Below, one piece after another: positions 12,025 through 22,646 of a DNA stretch of 51,861 nucleotides. The stretch lies in NCBI GenBank assembly GCA_048213135.1, contig PS015130.1, positions 3,584 to 55,444 of the forward strand, in the 5' to 3' direction. The notes under the pieces are model-generated. The model saw nothing but the letters and a program-made list of their open reading frames with translations, did no database searches and was not told where the DNA came from. Origin of the DNA: Reclinomonas americana ATCC 50394 (Eukaryota; Jakobida; Jakobea; Jakobida). Position numbers and translations under genes: made by a program. Numbering within the stretch: position 1 is the first letter of the stretch; each line of letters opens with the position of its first letter.

Positions 12025-12150
12025 GTTTGAAAGGCGTGTGTGTGTCGGGGGTGTTCGAGCATCAGTCACCCTTAAATTTTTCGAAAGTGAACCCTTAAGT
12101 TTTCCTGGGCCTCTTCATGACCCCTTAACTTTTTGGCATCCTTGTACGTC
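12025..12150. promoter_or_regulatory. Divergent promoter with three CCCTTAA motifs
   Basis: The spacer between adenylosuccinate synthetase (-) and the proline-rich gene (+) contains CCCTTAA at 12069, 12092 and 12122. Each copy is followed by one base and then TTTT or TTTTT. Three same-strand copies in 60 bp, in an otherwise AT-poor neighbourhood, suggest a shared cis element. Function is inferred only. Confidence 0.35.
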
Positions 12151-13846
12151 ATGGATCCCGGGCAGCTGCAGCCTCACCGCGGTTCCGTCGAGTGCCGTCT
12201 TGTGTCCAAGGATGTGGAGGAATGCATCGTCAACCGTACCTACAACCTCACTGGCCGCGCGCAGCGCGCGCTCCGTTTTGCTGAGCTATCGACAACGACA
12301 CTGTTCAACACTCACGTGCTAGAGCAGCTGGCCTTGCCCGACTGTGGAGATCGCGCAAGTCTCACTGTTCTCCAAGCAGACGAGGAGTGGAGTGTGCATC
12401 TTCTCTCCTGCGGAGATGTTGCGTTTGCGCCAAACTTGCTCAGTAACCACTGCAACTGCACGCACGCACACACACACACATGCACTCAAGCACACAAGCA
12501 CATGCACAGCTGGCACAGTGTTAATTCTCCGCACATTTTGTGGCTCACTGCATTCCTCGTCTCCAGCCTCTCATGCAGGGCGGAGCATGCAGACCAACCG
12601 TATGACTATGACCTTGTACCGTGGCGACCTACCTGGCAAAGTGACCTCCTACAGCAGGCACAGAGATCGGTGCTGTTCCTTATCGGTGAGTGACGGCTCA
12701 TTTGCGTCTGTGGTTCCGCTGTCGCACTCAAATCACAACAGTGGTCTGCACTGCTGTTCCACGCGAGCGCAATGTCAACATCGTACTGTCTTACCGTGGT
12801 GGAGCTGGTGGTGGCTCCATTGGCAAGCGCGTTCGCGAAAGAGACTGCGATGAAGATGGGCAGCAGGAGAAACGCAACTTCGTCGCAGTCGAACTCCTCC
12901 GGGTCCGCCTCTGGCTCTGGTTCCTCTTCGTCCTCCAGGGTCGATGCGGCTGCCGCAGCTATCGCAGAGAGACAATCGAATTCCGAAATCGCAGCAGCAA
13001 CGAGAGCTTGCTCGTCTGATCTCAGATTTCAGCAACTCTCCGCAGGTCCGATCGACGGGAAGTAAGTACCGTCTGCATCCAAGGGCACCATCTGGCGGTT
13101 TGTCATCGGCAAGACAATGGCACCTTTCAACCAACTATCTCAGCGGACCGCAGTCGTCGGGTGCGCCTGCTGCGCCCGTTGCACATCCCCGGTTGGCTGC
13201 CAATCGGGACACACGGACTGCCGCTGCCGCGGCGCTCGCCGCTGCGCCGGCCGCACAAGCATCTGCGTCGGGATCGGCGCCTCCGCCCTTGCTGGCAACG
13301 CAGCTGCAGCGCCCTTTGGCGGCGGTCGCAGCTTCTCTGCCAAATGCAATGACTTTCACCGTCGGCCGGTCGCAACGCCCTGTGCTCATTCCTGCGGGCC
13401 TAGGTGGAAGGGGTGCAGCGCTTCGGAATGTCGTGAGTAGCCAGACAGTTCTGGTTCCCGTCCGCCACCCTAGCCCTGTCGGCTCTCATGTCAAGCAGGC
13501 GGCACCGTTGTCGGTATTGGTTCGCAGTATCGATGTCGATCGGTCGAGTCCAGGGCTGGCAGCACCAGTGCCACCGCTGGAACTGCAGCCGGTGCCTGCA
13601 CCTCCATCTTGTGCACCGTTCGTGCCACGGCCACCACCGCCATCGCCGCCACCACCGCCACCACCAGCACTGCCGCTATCACCGCCACCACCGCCACCAC
13701 CAGCGCCGCCACTGGATGCCACTCGCAGTGCAGGTGCAGGTGCAGCTGCAACCGAGACGCCGGAACCTAGCTATAGGCCTCGCCTTCCCCTCGGCCTGCC
13801 ACCACCGCTTCCGCTGCTGCTGCAAGCAGTCACACCCGGTGGCTAA
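12151..13846 (+). CDS. Hypothetical Ser/Ala/Pro-rich protein
   Basis: Four exons keep phase: 12151-12358, 12579-12685, 12742-13061, 13144-13846 (445 residues). The third intron has a strong GTAAGT donor. The N-terminal 70 residues (MDPGQLQPHRGSVECRLVSK) look like an ordinary soluble segment. The middle is Ser-rich and then Ala-rich. The C-terminal third contains long proline runs broken by Ala/Leu ([20 protein letters not shown]), typical of SH3/EVH1/profilin-binding tails, so a link to actin regulation is possible but unproven. No domain recognised. Exons 1-2 could be read in another frame (PYDYDLVPWRPTW; PRERNVNIVLSYRGG), so the upstream model is uncertain. Confidence 0.42.
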
Positions 13847-14607
13847 GGGGCAGCTGGAAGTGCAGGGGCGCTTGCTGCTGCTGCGAGGCTGACGCATCTC
13901 CCTCCGACACCGGCATACGGTGTTGCAGGCGTCGAACCGCGGCCGGCGGCGGTGTACCACAGCGAGGACAGCTGCAGCGGCGAAGAGCCAGACTTGTCAA
14001 TGGAGAATTTCACCTCCGGATATCCGCGAAGCGAAATTTTTTACATCAGCAAGAGCAGATGATGCTTGTCGATGATGAGTAAAATGGCCTCGTGGCTGTT
14101 GAATGTGCAGTTGAATTGATACAGAACCGTACCGATACGAATAGAATGAATGATCATGATCGATCGGTCGACTGGAATGCTGGATAAGTTGAGTCTTCTG
14201 TAGATTGGCTCCTGTTTGCAAACCATCACAGCCAACCATCAGCAACGCTATGAGTGATTGCTGTGAGTTAAATGCAAGGCATGGGCATTCTCGCCGGGAA
14301 GATTTCATCGAAATACAAGCTTGAAACGGACCGTTTCCACCAGAACTGGGCGAATTTGGCAGCCGAAACGGCCTGCCTGGCTGGTGTGGATTCGTTAGTT
14401 ACCCCTAGACTATTTTGCCGAAGGCACCGCTAACTTTGTTGAACCCGGGCTCCAATGGGCCTCAGTTACCCCCAAAGAAAATGTGAACCAGGGACACGCT
14501 CGAACACCCCCTGTGTCGGTGTGCGGGGGATATCGACATGCAGGACAACTTCACTCTTTTCGCGTTGCTTCGTTGCTTCGTTGCTTGCTCATTCCACGCC
14601 CGCTGTC
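13847..14607. other. AT-richer spacer between convergent genes
   Basis: Between the stops of the proline-rich gene and CSN5. About 14030-14480 is visibly lower in GC and lacks the CT/CA simple repeats found elsewhere in the window. A 103-codon minus-strand ORF (14308-13997) has no recognisable motif. I see no terminal inverted repeats or transposase. It may be an old element remnant or simply 3' untranslated sequence. Confidence 0.4.
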
Positions 14608-16779
14608 TCATTTGGAGAGATGCTCGGTGCAAAAGAGGCGGTCCTTGATGACCTCTGTCATGAGGCCGAGCACTTGTTCGGTGCCGAGTCTGGCACAGTC
14701 GCGACTCAACTTGACCAGCGCCGAGTCCTTCTTGCGACTGCCTGAGCCGCTGCCGCCACCACCACCGCCACCACCACCCATGCCGGCGCTGCCGCTGCCG
14801 GCGGTGAAGTGGAGAGAAGATTGGCGGCTGCCGTAGCGAGAGCCGCCGTCGACTTCGGCCTTTTCAATCTTGCTGGTAATGTCGACGACTTGGTCCGCAA
14901 TGTGGTTGCGATTCTGCGCAGCGGGAGAGTGAGGGACACCCCCTGACGAGATAGAGAGAGGGAGAGAGGAGCGCTGCCGTACCGACAGCAGCGATGAGGA
15001 GGCCAGTGTGGAGACCCAGTACTTGTTCCACAACACCTCCAGCAGCCTGGCGTCGGAGGAGCTCTTAAAGTACGACACCTCCAGCGGGTAGTACCGGTTG
15101 GCATGCACACCAAAGTCCTCGATCTTGCTCAGCGGGATGCTCTGGTAGTCGTCGTCGGCGGCATCTGGTGGCTTGTAGTCTTCGGGGTATGTGCGGAACG
15201 CGCCCAGCTCCACCTTGCCAGCCGCGGAGGTCTTGACCGGGTCAATCTGGGGGAGAAGGAGGAGTGGTTGAGAAGGAGGAGGAGGAGGGGGAGAGGTGGA
15301 GGAGGAGGAGAAGGAGGGAAAAAGGCCAAGAAGAAGAAGAAGGAGAAGAAGGAGAAGAAAAGAAGGAGAATGAAGGAGGAGCAGCCAAACAAGAGGAGAA
15401 GGAGAAAGAGGAGGAGAAGAAGAAGGAGAAGAAAACGAAGAAGGAGGAGAAGAAGAAGAAGAAGAAGAAGAAGAAAAGAAAAGATGAAGAAGAAGATTTA
15501 CAAGGAGAAGAAGAAGAAGGAGAAGAAGAAGAAAAAGAAAAAAAGAAGAAGAAGATTTACAAGGAGAAGAAGAAGAACAAGAAGAGGAACAAGAAGAAGG
15601 AGAAGAAGAAGGTGAAGAAGAAGAAGAAGAAGAAGAAAAAGAAGAAGAAGAAGGTGAAGAAGAAGAAGAAGAAGAAGAAGAAGAAGAAGAAGAAGAAGAA
15701 GAAGGAGAAGAAAAAGAAGAAGAAGAAGAAGAAGAAGAAAAGAAAGAAGTAGAGACGGAGAGAGGGGGGAAGGAGAAGAAGAAGGAGAAGAAGAAGAAGA
15801 ACAAGAACAAGAACAAGAAGATTTACAAGGTGAAGAAGAAGAAGGAGAAGGAGAAGAAGGGGAAGAAGAAGAAGAATACCGAGAGACCAGCGAGGGAAAA
15901 GACCAAGAAGAAGAGGGGCAAGCGGAATGATCCAGCTCAGCTTGACGGGACATCGACCTGCTCCTTCTGCCCCCTTCCACGCAACGACCACGGCCAAGTA
16001 CGGATCCGTGTGCTCCTGATTGCTCATCTGCGTCGACACATCAATGCCCGACAGCCAGCACCCGTAGCCCGGATGCGAGTGATACCAGCCGACGACATAC
16101 TCGCGCCTTCCGGCCTCCTGCGCCATGCACGAGTACGTGACCATGTACTCATTGGCCGAGTCGGCCGCACTCACTCGCGTCTCGGTGCCCTCCACCGGCA
16201 ACGCAAACGAGTCCATAATCACAAAAGTCTCGCCCTCAATCTTGCCCTGCAACAGGCCCATCACCTCCAGAGGCACGCCACTGCGTGCGTGCATGACCAT
16301 CTTCAGCAGTGCAAGTGCGCTGATGCGGACGCGCTTGAAGTAGCCCACACTGTGTGTGCAAGGAGTGAGGTTGTTGTTGTCCACACTTTGATGAAAGTGT
16401 GGGGGAAAAAAGAAGCGGAACTCTTTCGCCCATGGCTTGGCCTGCATCAGAGCAGCGTCGGGTCGATGCCTGTACACTGCGTCGAGGTCCTCCACGCCCT
16501 CTGTAAGAGCAAGAGAGTGTGAGAGCGGAAATGGCGAACTTGTCTTGTGCGCTCACACACACACAGACACACGCGCGCGATTGCGATCAACACACACAGA
16601 CAGTATGCACACACGCAAGAGTGCGAGAGAGAGAGACACGAGCGCGCATTGTGTAAACAAGTGCTATTCTCATCTCTTGTCTGACCACGCATTCTCTCTC
16701 TCTTTCTCTTTCTCTCCAAGCAGGCACGCTCACCGATCTGGTTCTCCAGCTCAAACTGCCGTAACGCGTTGCCAGCCAT
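14608..16779 (-). CDS. COP9 signalosome subunit 5 (JAMM deneddylase)
   Basis: Catalytic subunit of the COP9 signalosome, removing NEDD8 from cullins. Exons 16734-16779, 15989-16500, 14983-15246 and 14608-14913 join in phase (375 residues). MPN/JAMM block: EVMGLLQGK, then the zinc motif [20 protein letters not shown] (HxHx7Sx2D). CSN5-specific flanks include [49 protein letters not shown] and [11 protein letters not shown] Gly-rich linker precedes the C-terminal helix ([13 protein letters not shown]). The segment after AKPWAKEF holds about 20 residues more than animal CSN5; this could be an unspliced intron near 16350-16410, although it stays open. The third intron is an extreme purine tract. 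Divergent from the secreted-protein gene, with 151 bp between starts. Confidence 0.95.
15247..15988 (-). repeat. 742-nt CSN5 intron: polypurine/polypyrimidine tract
   Basis: The intron interrupts the CSN5 codons between DPYLAV and IDPVKT. From about 15262 to 15930 the + strand is almost entirely A and G, in irregular GAA/GGA/AAG arrays; the coding (minus) strand is therefore C/T. Long Lys/Glu or Ser/Phe/Leu reading frames here are artefacts of the repeat. A tract of this kind can form triplex (H-DNA) or R-loops. Confidence 0.92.
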
Positions 16780-16930
16780 CGCGATTGAAGCACACACGAA
16801 TGGATCGTCAACCAACCAAAAGTCACTTTTGCCGACTTTTACTCTTCTTGCGCGCCTGCACCACGCACTCTCCTCACTCAGCAGACCTCTTCTCTCTGTC
16901 TGCCTGTCTCCCTCTCTCTCTTTTCACACC

Positions 16931-17532
16931 ATGAGACAACCTCTTCTCCTTGTCGTCCTCCTTCCTNNNNNNNNNNNNNNNNNNNNGAGAGAGAGAGCAG
17001 AGAGTAGAGAGAGAGAGAGTCGGAACTTTCTCTCCTTTCCTCTCTTTCTGTCTGCTTTTCGCTTTTCACAGCCGTCTTTGTACACCTCGAGGGACGCTCG
17101 TGCTTCTCTGACTCTCCGTCTCTCGTATTGCGCGCAAGAGAAGTTCCCGTGTGAAAAGCGGACATCATTCCTCACTTGCCTTTTGTCGCTCTCTCATCCT
17201 CTCTCTGTCTCTCCTCCTCCCTCCCTCTCTCCCTCTCTGCTCCTCTCCCACTCAGCAAGTGGGGTGGAGTTTGCCTGCTCATTGTTACATTTGGCAATGA
17301 TTCTCACTTGTCTCCCGCGCGCAGAACACTGGTCTTGACACTTGGGCAACCGCCGGCTTCAACAACATGCTGTTCTCGCAGTCAATCGGCTCCTTTGATG
17401 CCAAGGTGCGTGTTCCCGTGCACGTTGTAGGCGAGTGCGCGTCTCCTCACCACGCGGCGTCACAGAATCGCATTTTCTACACGGTCGTTCAGTCCAATGG
17501 AAATGTTGCGTGGCGTGTGGCCTCCATGCCGT

Positions 17533-17570
<38 letters not shown>

Positions 17571-18699
17571 GCACGTGCAGATGATTACGGCCATTGTGGG
17601 TATTGATGCAGCGAGTGGCAGCGTGGTGCGACGCGTGGAGATGCCATTTCTTCCATTCCAGGTGCTCATCCACATTTTTTCTTCTCACCTTTTTGACTAG
17701 TCGTTCTCACTGCTTCATTCCTGTTTCTGCAGATTGCCGGGTACGGCCACTACGTGCAGTATGCGGCCGACACGTTTCGTCGTTTCCTTTCCCGCCCACG
17801 CGATCGTGAGCTCGCATTGCAGCTGACACGCTCTCTCGGAACATGTTTTTCGCAGTGGTGTCGTGTATGCCACAGGTCGCGCCACAAAGCCCGATCTGTA
17901 CCAGCAGCACCAGATCTGGTCCATTAACTCCAACAGCACACTGTCGCTGATCGCCAACCTCGGTGACATGAACATGACTGGCGAGCCGCTGCCGGGTGGT
18001 TCTGCCTGTTGCGTCGGCCTCGCTGCTTGCTCTTCGCGACGACACCTCCTCATTCATTCACTTCTCACCTCAGACGACCCCGTGCATGGCCTCTTCTGGA
18101 TGCTGGCGGGCCTCGACATTGACGATAACATTTACATTTACGCGTTCGACATCAAGACCGGTGCGCGTCGGCATCGAGTCAACGACGGACCCAACTCGTT
18201 TGTGTCGTTTGGCTATGATGTTGCGCCCACGCTTCCTCCCTTTCTCCTGTCCTCCCTCCTCCGCTCACACTCGCCTCCACAGGCCAAGACGGGTGACATT
18301 TTCGGTGTGGGCATGCGCGACGACCCCGTGCGTCGCTTCATCTTTTCGTGGGTGCGCCTGCAGACTGCCACCGGCAACATGGTGCACGTTGTCGACCTGC
18401 CGCAGTTTTACGATATGATTCTCGGCGAGATGGCCGTGGAGAGCGCCTCACGCAAGGCGTATCTCATTCTCAACAGCACGCCACTGAGCACCAGCGGCAA
18501 GAATCCGCGCTCGGCCTCCCACTATCACGCCAAGCGCCACGGATACACGTGGTCGCAGCAGCAGCAGTCGGCGGAGGAGCACCCGCTCGGCGATCCGTTT
18601 GGCATTGTGCAGATCAACCTCGACACGGGCGCTGTCATCAGCACCGGCTCACCGTGCGGCGACGACTGCCCCGTCATTATTCAGGCCACGCATCCATGA
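16931..18699 (+). CDS. Secreted protein of unknown family
   Basis: The start codon at 16931 begins a signal-peptide-like sequence (MRQPLLLVVLLP) that runs directly into a 20-N gap (16967-16986). Downstream exons join in phase: 17325-17405, 17466-17504, 17581-17661, 17733-17758, 17856-17995, 18074-18219, 18283-18699 (309 residues). Recurring strands such as MITAIVGIDAASGSVVRRV, IWSINSNSTLSLIANLGDM and IYIYAFDIKTG resemble repeat blades of a beta-propeller, but no family is recognised. Cys pairs near the end (PCGDDCPV) and several Asn-X-Ser/Thr sites fit an extracellular or lumenal protein. One or more exons between 16987 and 17324 may be missing. A 26-nt internal exon (17733-17758) is unusually short. 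Confidence 0.6.
16967..16986. other. 20-N assembly gap
   Basis: Interrupts the signal-peptide exon of the secreted-protein gene and is followed by a GA repeat. Confidence 0.99.
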
Positions 18700-19215
18700 A
18701 ACAGGTCTCATGCATGGGCTGTACATACGAAGAGCGACATTAAAAAAAACTGGTGATGATGCGAGATTGGTTCACAAAATGTTCAGTATTTTACACCGCG
18801 CGGTTTGTGTACAAAAAGTAAAGGACTGGGATTCAAAAAGAGACGGTCCAGGTGGGGGAGGGNNNNNNNNNNNNNNNNNNNNNNNNNNNNNNNNATGATG
18901 ATGATGATGATGATGACTCGTTGACAGTGCCTGTGTATGTGTGTGTCAGAGAGAGCGATGAGTGGTGAGTTGGCGGCATTGTGAGTGGCGTGCGTGACTT
19001 AACAATGCGCGTCAATGAGCTCGTCGGCGATGTGTTCTGATGATGATAGCATGGCGTTTGTGCGTGTGTGCGAGAAGAAGGAGGAGGAGGAGTGGTGAAA
19101 GCTCAGCGAAGAAACGAACAAGAAACCAAAATGCGATGCGCATAATCGCACTTTCGCCGACTGATGCAATGCTCGGGGGTTTTTTTAATGCGAGTCGCAC
19201 CTTCCCCCTGGGGTC
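18700..19215. other. Spacer between convergent genes, with gap and (ATG)n repeat
   Basis: Contains the 3' flank of the secreted-protein gene, a 32-N gap at 18863-18894, a short (ATG)n run at 18895-18915, and the 3' flank of the Rh transporter gene. No coding exon seen. Confidence 0.7.
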
Positions 19216-22200
19216 TTACTCCAACGACGCCGAGATATCGGAGGCGTGTGTGGTCATGCCGGCGGGCGTCATCATGGAGTGCACTTGATTCGGGCTTCGC
19301 AGGTTGCCCGGAGTTGAGAGCACCTTGAGTTCCATGTCGCCCGGTGCCATCGGTGAAAAGATGTCGTTGTGGCGATCGTTCAGCGTCTGGTGTGTGTATG
19401 TGGCTGCGTTAGTGGCAGGCGGTTTGTGCACGTGGATCGCAGCGGGTGACAGACCTTGTGTAGGGAGGCTCGGGAGAGCCACAAACCGAACTCGGCGCTC
19501 AGCAGCGGGTTGGCGTACGACTCTGGCACCGACCACTCGCACCCGTCCTTGTAGAATTCGCTCTCTGGCGTGCCCGGCAGCATCATCAACTGCGTGCGCG
19601 AGACGTGAGGGATATGGTGGGCGCAGGCGGCGCGAAACGAAATCGCATGACGAGCGCACCACAAAGGCGGTAAGCGCGCCGCCGACCACGGAGATGCCAA
19701 TAGTGACACCCATGGTGGCCAGCTGGTACAGTGGCTGGTGCTTGCCGTTGCGGAACAGCTCCTGGTACTGGTCGCCCGGGTAGAGGGTGGGTGTGGCGAC
19801 GGCGGTGGCCACCACCGCAGCAAAGCCACCCAGCAGACCCGGCATGCAGTGCAGATTGGCGACGCCGCACGTGTCTTGCAAGTGGAACCGGTGCAGCAGC
19901 CACGGAGACACGTAGGTGAAGCCGACGGTCGACAGCACACCAGCAATCGAGCCAATTGTCAGTGCCGACTGCCGCGGCAGACACAAGCGTCAGCCAAGAG
20001 CACCACTGAAGCAGGTGAGCGTTTACAAGACTCACCCCCGGGCTGATTGTGAGATCGGCACAGGCACCCATCGCCACACCACCGGCAATGGTGGCGTTCT
20101 GCACGTGCACCATATTGAAGTGCCCGCACAGGTAGCGCGTGGTGCAAAACGTCATGACAATGGCGCCGAGCAGCGACAGCACAGTGTTGATAATGGCGCG
20201 ATACTGATTGTTGCCAGCAGGGTCGCAGTTGAACGACGGCCAGCTGAGGGAGGAGGAGGAGAAGATAGAGAAACAGTGAGAGGCCTGCATGCAGGATGAA
20301 AACCGCTGCGTGCTGAACGCAACAAACTGCGGCACAGAAACAATGTGAGAACGATGCTGTGTGAATCGGAGAAGACGAGAGCGAGACGCAACATCCACAA
20401 AAAGATGGTGCCGATCATGGACGACAGATCCGAATGATACACCGACGACATGTCCGCGGGTGGAGTGAGACCGGCAAAATGACGCACGCCGAGGACGGCC
20501 GACATGGAGAGGCCGAAGAATGCGCCAAACATGTGAATGTACATGCTGGCGATGCGATGCGATGCGTTGAGCGCCGTGAATTAAGCTGCGCGCTCTTCTT
20601 CATCACACTCACCTTCCTCCGGCATCCGTGGCATGGAAATGGTAGTGCCCAATGTAAAAGTTGACGGCGTACATCATCACCTCGAGGATCGTCATGTACA
20701 GCAGTTGCACCGACGACACACGGCCAATGACCACTCCAAACGTGATGAGCACGGTGGCGGCGGCAAAGCAGCCCTCGATGGGGTACCGCACATCGATCTG
20801 CAGAGTGGACCACACGCCGGTGGCGGCGCGCTCGGCGACCTTGTCGAAGAAGCCAATGTTCAACACGCCCCACTGAATGCACATGGCCGTGATGAAAAAC
20901 GTCATGCCCAGCGACATGAAGCCGGCGCGGCGCAGGAATGTCATCAGGTAGCCAAAGCCGATGAGCATCATAATCACGATGCCGAGGTACAGGCTGTTCG
21001 GAGCAGGGGAGAAGGAGGAGATGAGAAGAAAAAGGAGAGAGGGAGAGGGAGAGACAAGAGACAACAGAGAACGATGGCGGAAACAAGAACTCTGACGAGT
21101 GTAGAGAACGTGAGAGAAAGGCGCCTTGTCGCAGACGCGGCGACGACAGAGTGAGAGAGAGGAGTCAACAGAGAACGGCGGTGGAAAGAGAACGTGAAGT
21201 GAGAAAGAGAGACGTCGACGAGAGACTAGTGAGCAAGTACCAGAGCAGATGGGTGCGACTGCACGGGCACAGAGGAATGGAGAAGATCGCTTCTGCTCGA
21301 TCATCTATCATCTCCCTTTCCCTCCCTTCCTCTCTTTCTCCTCTTGCCACGCAACACATAATGATCCTCGACGCGGAAGTGCGCGCCCAGCTGCAGCTCC
21401 TCGTTGTGCCCGTCGGCGTAGTCGGTGGTGCGCCAGAAGAGCACAATCATCGCAATCTGAAACAACACCGCTGGCACCACAAATGCCATGCGACCAGGTG
21501 CCAGAGACGATGAAGGCGAAGGTGAAGGTGAAGAAGAAGAAGCAGGCTTGGTGATAGCAGTCCCTTCCTCGCGATGCACACATCCAGTGGCGAACTGGAG
21601 CAACGTCACCAGCTGCGGAGACGAGAAGCGTGAGTCAACAGCCCGTGCGTTGAAGGTGTGTGCGAGGAGTGGCGGAACTCGGTCGCGGCGCTCGCGAATG
21701 TCAGTGAGCTCGTCCTCTGCCATGCGAATGCGACTGCCATCGCGTCCCTTTTGCCCGAGAAGCGCTGATGTGAAGGATATCGAAGGAAGGAATGTCAGGA
21801 AACTCTTGCCATTTGCGGACTGAAAACTCCACACACACACTTCGACTGTGCGACTCACCCGACAAGTGCTCCGCGGCCGACACCTCTGCCGCGTTCAGCC
21901 ACTGCGAACAATAGAGAACGCAAGAACATAGAGAGAGAGAGCAAGTGAGTTCGAGATCGTGGCCATCTCGCGCACCATCTTGGCCAGCGCACACCACCAA
22001 CGCAACGTCAATGTGTGTCGCCAGCTTCTCCCGCACCCTGCGCTCCACGCGCACACACACACACAAAGGCGACAGAGAAAGAAGGAGGAAGTGAGCGGGC
22101 ACGCACACGCGCATCTGATCGAATCTACACGAAAAACTTCTCACACAGTCTCCCTCTCTCATTCCTCTCTCGCGCGCACACACGCAAGCGCACCGTTGCG

Positions 22201-22413
22201 CGGTCTCCACATTGTCAGGCCGGTGAAGCCACGGAGTCGCTGGCGATTGCTGCACCTTGGCGGCTGGCATTGCTTCCCGTTGTTCGGTAAGAGTTTGGTC
22301 CTCCCCCTCGCGTGGTTCGGCGCGCGCACCAACTGCAACAACAGGCATGCCAGTTATGGCTGCAGTGGCCACGGGCACGGCTGCATCACGAGGCTGCGGC
22401 GGTGGGGCACTCA
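19216..22413 (-). CDS. Rhesus-family ammonium transporter, possible N-terminal extension
   Basis: Moves NH3 across a membrane (Rh branch of Amt/Mep/Rh). Core exons 21356-21489, 20613-20993, 20393-20545, 20036-20243, 19660-19968, 19455-19589 and 19216-19386 join in phase, 496 residues from an internal ATG at 21489. Hallmarks: [34 protein letters not shown] (first twin His); [13 protein letters not shown] with [38 protein letters not shown] (second twin His). The tail is cytoplasmic and Ser/Asp-rich. Upstream exons (about 22225-22413, 22000-22045, 21857-21900, 21500-21765) keep the same frame and would add roughly 190 residues from [15 protein letters not shown], leaving only 233 bp to the next start. 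Whether the extension is translated is uncertain; core identity is firm. Confidence 0.9.
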
Positions 22414-22646
22414 TGAAAATATTTAGCGCAACAACAAACACGCGCTGACGCACTCTCCTTTTGGAAAGCGGCGACGTCGCGTGTCCCGCACTCACTATTT
22501 GCATTCCACCTTCCTCGTTGCGTCTCCCTCGCGTGCTCTCTTTCCCCTCGTGCATGCACGTGTGTGCACCGCCGCTCCCCCCTACTCCCCACTCTTTCTC
22601 GGCCAAGTGAACTCACAAAATAATTTCTCCGCTCGCATGCAGAGAA
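22414..22646. promoter_or_regulatory. Divergent intergenic region, Rh gene / NmrA-like gene
   Basis: If the Rh gene starts at 22413, this 233-bp stretch is the shared upstream region of both genes. It contains pyrimidine-rich blocks but no clear TATA box. A GTGAAC...TGCAG just before 22647 could be a short leader intron of the NmrA-like gene. Confidence 0.4.

Noticed and set aside
13488-13892. His/Arg-rich ORF in the proline-rich exon
   Set aside because: Frame-shifted reading of the CCACCG proline codons.
12060-14480. A transposon spanning the proline-rich gene
   Set aside because: The CCCTTAA motifs at the left have no counterpart at the right, and no terminal repeats or transposase residues were found.
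15264-15752. Long Lys/Glu-rich ORF on + (and Ser/Leu/Phe-rich ORFs on -)
   Set aside because: Translation of the purine repeat inside the CSN5 intron; no start context or domain.
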